This document shows, one piece after another, positions 56,668 to 64,000 of a DNA stretch of 64,000 nucleotides; position 1 is the stretch's first letter; every line of letters starts with the position of its first letter. The stretch is taken from contig CM046333.1 of the NCBI GenBank assembly GCA_025403435.1, positions 37,159,521-37,223,520 on the forward strand, read 5' to 3'. Position numbers and translations under genes: made by a program. The DNA comes from Artocarpus heterophyllus. Its lineage: Eukaryota; Streptophyta; Magnoliopsida; Rosales; Moraceae. Below the pieces are notes generated by a model, which was given only the letters and a program-made list of their open reading frames with translations, made no database searches and was not told where the DNA came from.

Positions 56668-59573
56668 ATGTTAATAAACAAATGTTCATCATGGCAAGGG
56701 AAAACTTGTTGTTGTATACCCTTTTGATCCTTTTTTTTAATAATGAAAACCCTTTTGAGAAATCATAATTTCTTTTACAGTTTCTCTTCACTCTCTCTTT
56801 TTAGGAATATAATTCCAGTTTCTTTTCTTTTCTTTTCTTTTCTTTTCTTTTTTTTTTCCTGGCTTTTATTGGTTTATGCTTTTTAATAATATCATAATGA
56901 CTTTGGTGTCAAGAACAAGCATATGAAAATGTAGATATTGATAGGATTTTTCATATTGGATGATTCATTTGCAATTTGCGGGTCAAACTAAACATGTTTT
57001 ATTCCAAGTTGTGGCTTTGAACAATTGTTTGGTTGGAAAATAATTAAGTTAATCAATAATTGTATGGCTTAATTACATAATTCTACCTCTTAGTTTTAAC
57101 TATTTCTAAATGTGTTCCTTTGTTCTTAAAAACTACAAAGATATCTTTGAAATTTTAAAAAGTTATTTCCATTTTATCCCTATGAATAAAAAAAATTGGA
57201 TAAAACAACTCTTAAATAATTATGATAAATATTTTATATATTAAAAACATAAAAAATCCAAAAATAAATCATCAAATTTAAAAAAAAAAAGATCTTAAGT
57301 TTTATAAATTTTTAAATTTTAAAATATATTTTTTAAAAATTTTCTCAAGAAGAAACATATATTTTATAAACAAATTGGGTTAAATTAAAAGTATTTTTAT
57401 CTTATCTTTATGTTTTTTAAATCAAAAAATTCTATAAGAGATAAAATTAAATTTTAAATTTAAAAAAGACCTTTATAGTTTTAAAAATAAAAAAGATTGA
57501 GAAATAATAATAAATAGGGGATATAGTTATACGATTATTCTATAATTGTATTTGCTGTTTTGGCTTTTGACCTTATTTTGTGAAGATTCTCAAATCTCAA
57601 AGTAAATGGGAAGGGAAAAACACAAGGCAAAAAGAAAAGCCTGAACGCTTTAACTTTTTTTTTTACCTTACTTTGGTCACAAGGCAGTTTAAAGATGCTT
57701 TCAGAGGCCTCTCTGGTACCTTTTACTTTTTTTACCCTCTATTAACTCACGAGTGGAACACAACGTGGTAAAAGGGAATCTTGGGAAATATAAATTGTTA
57801 CTTTAGGTTGCTTTTTATGTTATTGGGCATTGTTATTTGGAGGGAGAATAACTTTTCCTCTTAGGATTGCTTGAATTTTAAACCTCCAAAAGCAAAGTTC
57901 CTTGCAAAAAAATTGTCCCTTCTAACTCACGAGTTTGAACTAAAACACTATAGTCGGTAAGATTTTTACATTTGTAACATATGACAATTTTACATTGTAG
58001 TATATTTTTGTATTACGCTGTAGCATATAAGGACCTTACGTTATTTACGATTGAGTTTGAACTCATTTGTTAAATGCATGTTAAATCCAAAACAATATCC
58101 ATGAATCTTTATAACATATGGTATCATAATGTTCCTGGAGAAAATTTCACAAACATGAGAAATTCTTAAACATAAAGTTATAGACTGCTAAACCATAGGT
58201 TTGAGCACACAATTATCATTTTCGTATCATCTTTTGGATCTCCAAAAAGAAACAATGAAAGAAATAAATAAACGGAAGGAGATGAACAATGCTAAATATT
58301 CTCAAATCTCAACATTAGAATTGTTTAAACTTTCAAATTCCAACTTGAACTTCAATACTATTTAATTGGGCAACGTTATATTACTTCTATTGTCTAGGGA
58401 CTGTCAACACACTTTTTCAAACACAACTTTACATGTTAATTTTAGAATTCACTGGTTATAACCCAGAGTTCCAGAAAGTTAAGATATTGATGTTTAAATA
58501 TACAAAAAATCAATACTATGATTATCACTGATGATAAATAGTAGTTTAACTATTTGCTGTGTCAAAATTCTCATCTCCCTCTTCACAAATACACAAGCAT
58601 ATGGAGGTGGTCAAAACTTTTAATTTATTTTGTTTCCTTGTTTTTAATGAAGCATTTTTTTACAGTCATGGGTAAATTGAGTTTTTGGTGGGTTTTCTGT
58701 CTTTGTTGTTCTCGAGGAGATCCCAATGATGTGACAGAAATGTGCAAATGATCAGTTGATGGGGGTAATGATAAGGTGGGACTGTTCATATTTATTTGGT
58801 GAGATTCTGTTTGCATCATTACACAAGCATATGGGGCTTAAAACTCTTGCAAAACAAGCGGTTAATCATTTCTTTTTCCTAGTTCTCTGCAATTTTATGG
58901 CTCATCTTGAGGCCAGAGGGAAAAAAAGATTTTGCTTTTCCCTTTATTTATGTTTGTGACTGTAATGTACTTTTTTTTTATTAGTTTTTGAGGAGACTTT
59001 AGACTCGGAGGGCCATGCCAAAACCCAAATTGCAAAATAAATAAACAAAATTAAACAGATAGCAAATTCACTTCCAAAAATTTTGAATAGTAACGCCAGT
59101 ATCATGATGACCCACATCAACATTGGCAGAGCATTTGGAGTCGAGAAATGCCAATCTAGAGGTCACTTTACTATCAAAGGTCCAACCAAAATAATGTTCC
59201 ATATTCTGTTAGAAAATAATTCCACACCCTTGCTACAAACAAAGGCACATTATACATGTTTTTGGCCTTTCCTGTGCATTTGCAAAGTGAACTTGCTCAC
59301 CTTAGATTTGCCCGGTTTTACTTGGCTTGATTTGGGCATCTAATCCTGTGAGCAGAAATGAAGAGGAAAAACTCCACAACAAGCTTTGTTTAAGAGTAAA
59401 AAAGAAATTAAAAAAAAAACCCACATCAAACAGTATGAAATCAACACCGGAGATCTTGTATAGGCTGTTCTCATTACAATGATGAGAATTGTCACGTGGC
59501 AATAATGACATGAACTACATCATCAATCTTTAAGGGCTTTTTAAAATAATAATAATAATAATAATAATAATAA
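56668..59573. other. AT-rich intergenic DNA with microsatellites
   Basis: It includes a (CTTTT)n run at 56821-56850 and an (AAT)n run at 59545-59573. A worn MITE of family B type is possible around 57945-58080 (GCTGTAGCATATAAGGACCTT). ORFs at 57580, 58554, 58756 and 59083 have no domains. Confidence 0.4.
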
Positions 59574-59690
59574 GACCTTTGTTTTGAGTATTTGAATAGA
59601 GTATTTAAATGAAAATTTAAATTTTTGTGAGAAGAAATACTGTAGCAAAACATTGAAACCGTGATTCGAATAGCGAAACAAACGGGCCCA
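59574..59690 (+). mobile_element. Tourist-like MITE, family A, copy 2
   Basis: 117 bp, flanked by TAA (59571-59573 and 59691-59693). It matches copy 1 with ATACTGTAGCAAAACATTG and GCGAAACAAACGGGCCC. It inserted at the edge of the (AAT)n run. Confidence 0.75.
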
Positions 59691-60661
59691 TAATAATAGT
59701 TTTTATAATTATCAAGTGTCCTTATTATCAAAAAGATCCCCAAGTATCCTCCATATCCATACATTAGAAGCAACTATGAGAAATGTTTGTACATTATCAT
59801 TGGCTGTACAGTCTTCACTTTCCACCTTGACTGTATAAAAAATCCTTCCCTTATATAGATAGATACATGAAATTATAGCCACTGAACTGACAGAAACATA
59901 AATGTTTAGTCATTCTTTATAAATTTTTGAAAAAACAATTGGAAGTTGGTTGAGGATTTGACCATAACCATACCGACCGCTCATTTGAGATTCAAGTTTA
60001 AATCCATCTGCTCTTCTATAAAACAGCAACAACAAGAGCAACAATGCCATAAACAAGACTCGTTTTCCTCTTTTCAAAGAAAAAGAAATGCCTTAATTAG
60101 GGCCTTATTGCCTTAAAGGTAGTGGTAGTAGGGGAATTTAAACATATGGGCATAATCTTACAACCTGACATTGTCACCAAAAAAATATTATTTTATAAAT
60201 CACAAAAAAATAATAATATCATTCTAATAATTACGATAAGATGTCGTAGTATAAAAAGTGAAAATCATTATAATTACATACTATGCTATTTCACAATATT
60301 CTGAATATTGGCTATGGTTGAACTCCACTCTTTCAAACATGCCATGTAGTGTAATTTATACTAGAAAAGATTTCCCATTCAGTCGTCCAATTCAACAAAA
60401 TAGAACACAAACATAGTGAAATGCTACGGCCTATGAGAAAGAACACTAACTCCCTATGCTATAGAAACTTGCTGGGACTGATTGCTGTAACCAAAGAATA
60501 CGTTTTTGCATCGTGCAATCAACAAAAAAGTTGTGAAGATAAAACTTGCAAGATTTATTGATGCGGGTCTTTAATAAGTCATAGTTTACATTACTGTGAA
60601 GTGACTTCGGTTTTGATGAATAAGTACGAGGTCCCGATTCCCACAAGTGACTAAGAATATT
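59691..60661. other. Intergenic DNA and 3' UTR of the GLB3-like gene
   Basis: No gene is recognised. The last 200-300 bases before 60662 are probably the 3' UTR of the minus-strand gene. Confidence 0.4.
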
Positions 60662-63296
60662 CTATTCAAAGTTTTTACACGTTTGGTGATTGCTGCTCCC
60701 ATGTTTGCAAGGAGTTTGCTGGGTTTGATTCTTCTTCAACTCATCTCCAGCCACAAGGAAGAATGCCGTGTGCCTGAAAAGAAGACCAAAGAACAGGAAA
60801 AACTTGAGGAAATCGCTTCATTATTATTATTGGGTGATTTTCCATAGAATAAGGTAAGTACTGGGAAAAGTTTTACTTGAAAAAATTAAGCATCTTGACT
60901 TTTGAGTCTGCATCAATATCCGGGGTGCTGTCCAATGCTTGTTGCATGTGATGCAACCACCTCTCAGCAGCTTGATGTGTTACAGGAAATGGCCGGTGAC
61001 GTGCAATTAGAGCAGGATGGCCTGACAAAATCGAAAGGAAATTATCAAACTGCACTTAAATTGATGAAACAAATTGTTCCTCCAAAACTAATTGTTTTGA
61101 GTAAAAAATGGAATATTAACCAGCAAAAACATAAAGGATAAGGCATGTGGCTAATTAAATGAATGAACGAAAGGGTGGTTGAATGTGTCTTAAACGTTAT
61201 TTAGAATAGCAAAGACAAGAATTTTACCAATACTTCAACCCGCTTGATTTAACCAACTCAAGAGTCTTAAATGCTTTTTGCTTTCAGGACTGTTATGCAT
61301 ATATGCTACCTAAAGGTAAAAACGAAAATCCCCAAAGCTCCGATCTCTGTGAAGGTCAAAATAACAGTTTGGACTGCTAATTTCTCTCCATTTTGATTGT
61401 TAGTCCATTGAATCAGTGTCAGGGAAACAAAAGATTTTACTATGAAATTAGTTTTTTTTTTTTTTTTTTGAGGGGTTATGAAATTAGTATTTTGGTAGAA
61501 GGTTCTTGAATTGATATGGATTAAAACTCAGGTTTTAAACAGAGCACTCGCTAAGTAGGATAAATTACACTCCTACTTGTCAAGGCTGTAAGCTTCACTT
61601 TTTTTGTCTTCAACCGGGAATATAATTATTAATGCACAAGTACATACCTGCTTTAAACAGGATGTTTTCTGCACATTCATTCATGTACAGTAGCGGCCAA
61701 GATTTGAGATTAGTTTTACCGGCTATTATGGAGCTCTTTGATATTGTTTTTAAAATAGGTAAAAATATTTTTATTTTGAAAAATAGAAATTTTTTGAGAA
61801 TTGTGTTGAGAGTGTTTAAAATTTTTGCTTCAAAAAACGTACGAAAACATTTTCAAAAATTTTGAGAACGAAAACAAACGGGGCCAACCTTGGGTGTATA
61901 CGTGGGAGAAGGAAAACGAAAAAAGGCATGGCAGCAGGAGGGTTGAGTAACTTGGCCACTTGAGGCTCCCATCAGAACTAATATATTGCTGAACAATTTG
62001 CCGGACTCAAATATTATGGGATTTCTATAGTGACCGAACAAATTTCCAGACAATAAGGGCCTATTTGTTTCGTGGTTTCAATCACGGTTTGAACCATTTT
62101 GCTACAATATTTTCTCTCATAAAAATTTAAATCTTCATTCAAATACTCTATTCAAATATTCGAACCAAACGGACTCTAAAGGAAACAAAGGGATTCATGA
62201 GATAAATTCACAAGCTACATTATGGGATGAACAAAGCCAGCGGTCAGCGGTCCGATTTTGTAGTTTTGAACAATGTTTCACTATTGCTTTTGAAACAGAC
62301 TCATACAAAGAAAACCAAGAATGGTCTACGCAAAGTGCGGACCAGGGACACAGAATAATCGATTTAGGAACATTAAATCAACAAAATCACGCCTTTCCCA
62401 GTTATTAGCTTTACTTCAATATCCTTAATTTCATCAAGTCAACCTTACTATTACCACAGTGTTTCATTCAACTTTTAATCTCTGCATCACACAAACTTAA
62501 AACTCTATGGGATGGGAATAAGAATTGATTTTACTAGTGGGAGTTATGCAAGACACATATAAAAGAGTAAGACAACAAAAATGTTCACACCCTAACTAGG
62601 TAAGGTTAAAGCATGATCAAAACCATATTGAACTGAAAAAAAAAAAATGTTTGGAAAAAAAATAAATTAAAAAAAAAAAAGAAGTTGCCAAATGAAAAGA
62701 TTTCCGCACCTCTCCTCTGCGAATAGAGAGGAGGACCTCCTAGTCTTTGAACAAAAAACTCGTATTGGTTTTGGATGGCGTCTTCTTTCTTCGAGTTCGC
62801 AAAAATCGACCGAAACCATTCTTCTTCGTCATCATAAACCCTAATTTGCCATGAAAAAGCCAAGTATTTTTAATCAAAAGTTCCATTTAGCAGCTGAGAA
62901 ATCGCTGATCAGACTCAGTTTTCTCTAGAAGAAGATATTTGTTTATTTAGTTTCCTAAAAAGATAACAAAAAATAAAAGTCGAGACTAAAAAATCGCAAC
63001 TTGACAAGCAAATAAACTGAATACAAAGAACGAAACTAACTAAAAACTTCGCAATGAAAGGTTTCAGAAAATAGAAAAGAGAAAAGGAGAAAAGAACTCG
63101 TTTTCCACATTTTCTCGACGACCAAACAAGGTTATATGTATATACATATAGAAAGAGACCTTGTGTAGAAATTGGTGGAGAGATTAATCAAGGTCTGAAG
63201 GCCCAATTTCTGGAAAAGATTGGTGTCGTCGATGGCGAACGCGTCGGCCGAGTCGACTCCGCTCCACTCGGAGGCCTTGGCTTGCAGACTCTGCAT
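60662..63296 (-). CDS. GLB3: Truncated (2-on-2) haemoglobin, GLB3 type
   Basis: Four minus-strand exons, 63296-63160, 62840-62710, 61021-60877 and 60773-60662, join in phase with GT/AG introns into 174 residues, the usual length for plant GLB3. The protein starts MQSLQAKAS. It has FY at residues 43-44 (the B10 Tyr position), VYDDEEEWF and [11 protein letters not shown]. Next is [21 protein letters not shown], with the probable proximal His at 98, and then [13 protein letters not shown]. The C-terminal tail is Cys/His-containing and polar. Plant 2-on-2 haemoglobins bind haem and ligands such as oxygen and nitric oxide; their physiological role is not settled. The exon pattern agrees with the conserved plant gene. 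The second intron (61022-62709, 1688 nt) contains two MITE-like elements. A TATA-like box lies about 110 bp upstream of the ATG. Confidence 0.95.
61730..61885. mobile_element. MITE-like element in the GLB3 second intron
   Basis: The left end GGAGCTCTTTGATATTG and the right end, on the other strand GGCCCCGTTTGTTTTCG, are imperfect inverted repeats leading into TTTTTAAAA-rich sequence. About 156 bp, similar in layout to 26777-26932. Confidence 0.5.
62057..62176 (-). mobile_element. Tourist-like MITE, family A, copy 3, in the GLB3 second intron
   Basis: 120 bp, flanked by TAA (62054-62056 and 62177-62179). On the minus strand it starts GAGTCCGTTTGGTTCG and matches copy 1 throughout. Confidence 0.82.
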
Positions 63297-63405
63297 TTTT
63301 TTTTTTTTGGGGGTAATTTTTGGGTTTGTTTTGTTATTGCAATTCAATCGAGGAGAAAACTGAAGAACAAGGGGAAGTGAAGTGGAGAAAAAGCATTATA
63401 TGTGC

Positions 63406-63415
63406 TATTTTTATA
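63406..63415 (-). promoter_or_regulatory. TATA-like box of the GLB3 gene
   Basis: TATAAAAATA on the minus strand, 110 bp upstream of the ATG. Plausible distance; the transcription start is not known. Confidence 0.45.
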
Positions 63416-63430
63416 TTGAGAAGCGCGAAG

Positions 63431-64000
63431 TGGCTCGCAGAGGGAACGCTCAGGCCAACTTGATTGGCGGCACCTGCGGTTTTCAAGAAAAACGACACCG
63501 GATTGGTTGCTGCGTTGTCGTATGTATCATTGGAGGATTTTGAAAAGTATCCCTCAAAAAAAGTGTTTTTGGCAAACTAATTTTTTTTGGCAGTTTTTAT
63601 CATCGAAAAACAAATTTTTTGGACATAAAAACTGCTCTAATTTTTTTCATTCTGTTGAGGTTCATTTCCTTGTTATAAGTCTTTTTCTTATCTTTCTGTA
63701 AAAAACTGGAACAGTTTTACTGCACAAAAAAATGTGTTTTTTAGTGTAAAAAAAACCATTTGTCTAATTCAAATTTTTTTTGGCTCTTTTGTCAAAATAT
63801 CCCGTATTATTATTATGTGATGTATGGTCCCCCTATCTCTTTTCTTCTTCTTCTCTCCTTTTTCCTTCATTTTGCTTTCTCAAGATTTTTCCTGTTCGTG
63901 AAAAATGAATGATTGGATGGAACATCATGAACTAACAATGTCGCTAGTCTAGGCATTTGTTGGGGAATTAAGCGACTCCTAATTCCAAGGATCGTAAGAA
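63431..64000. other. Upstream region of the GLB3 gene, no further gene recognised
   Basis: AT-rich with T runs. The short ORF at 63507 has no domain. Confidence 0.35.

Noticed and set aside
58554..58959. Overlapping hydrophobic ORFs
   Set aside because: Leu/Phe/Cys content typical of AT-rich non-coding DNA; no conserved motif.
59492..59773. ORF with a long Tyr run
   Set aside because: The run is the (AAT)n microsatellite read on the other strand.
60902..61141. Plus-strand ORF over GLB3 exon 3
   Set aside because: Shadow of the haemoglobin exon, whose minus-strand frame carries the conserved [14 protein letters not shown].

Overview
The window is nuclear DNA of a flowering plant, almost certainly a eudicot. 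It has spliced genes with GT/AG introns, AT-rich intergenic DNA, Ty1-copia and Ty3-gypsy LTR retrotransposons, a hAT transposon and many Tourist-like MITEs. The repeats look cucurbit-like to me, but that is an impression and not shown by the sequence. Four host genes can be supported: the 3' end of an ASI1-like BAH/RRM gene (+, 1-2581), a DUF630/DUF632 (NRG2-like) gene (+, 31342-34299), a small conserved unknown gene (+, 56311-56667), and a GLB3-type truncated haemoglobin gene (-, 60662-63296).

Most of the rest is mobile DNA. Positions 3849-8390 are a complete hAT element with a perfect 8-bp target duplication; its three-exon transposase gene is broken by three in-frame TGA codons. Positions 11325-25365 are an old, decayed Ty1-copia element. 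A second, younger Ty1-copia element (18538-23479, target duplication ATATT) sits inside its 3' LTR. Positions 25.4-30.9 kb and 53-60 kb are AT-rich and MITE-rich. A ~120-bp Tourist family with TAA target duplications occurs in intergenic DNA and in the long GLB3 intron, and a worn copy lies just upstream of the DUF632 gene.

The most unusual object is at 39041-47978: a very young LTR retrotransposon with 2351/2353-bp LTRs that appear identical apart from one TA dinucleotide, and a perfect ATTGT target duplication. It has the PBS, the PPT and the 3' palindrome of a chromovirus-type gypsy element, but no gag, protease, reverse transcriptase, RNase H or integrase. Its interior carries two intact intronless ORFs. 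One is a basic, Cys-rich 173-residue protein resembling the nucleic-acid-binding proteins of some plant RNA viruses. The other is a 216-residue LONELY GUY (LOG)-like protein, the family that activates cytokinins, with the PGGxGTxEE motif kept but the conserved Arg-Lys catalytic pair replaced. The element is inserted in an older LTR-like repeat (35993-38773 and 38774-39040 + 47984-~51230). A probable Tat-type solo LTR (51649-53024) with many CGCCTAGGCG palindromes follows.

The host genes have no evident functional connection with one another. The transposons use the host machinery: initiator-Met tRNA primer sites are visible at all three LTR retrotransposons, though that of the outer copia element is degenerate.
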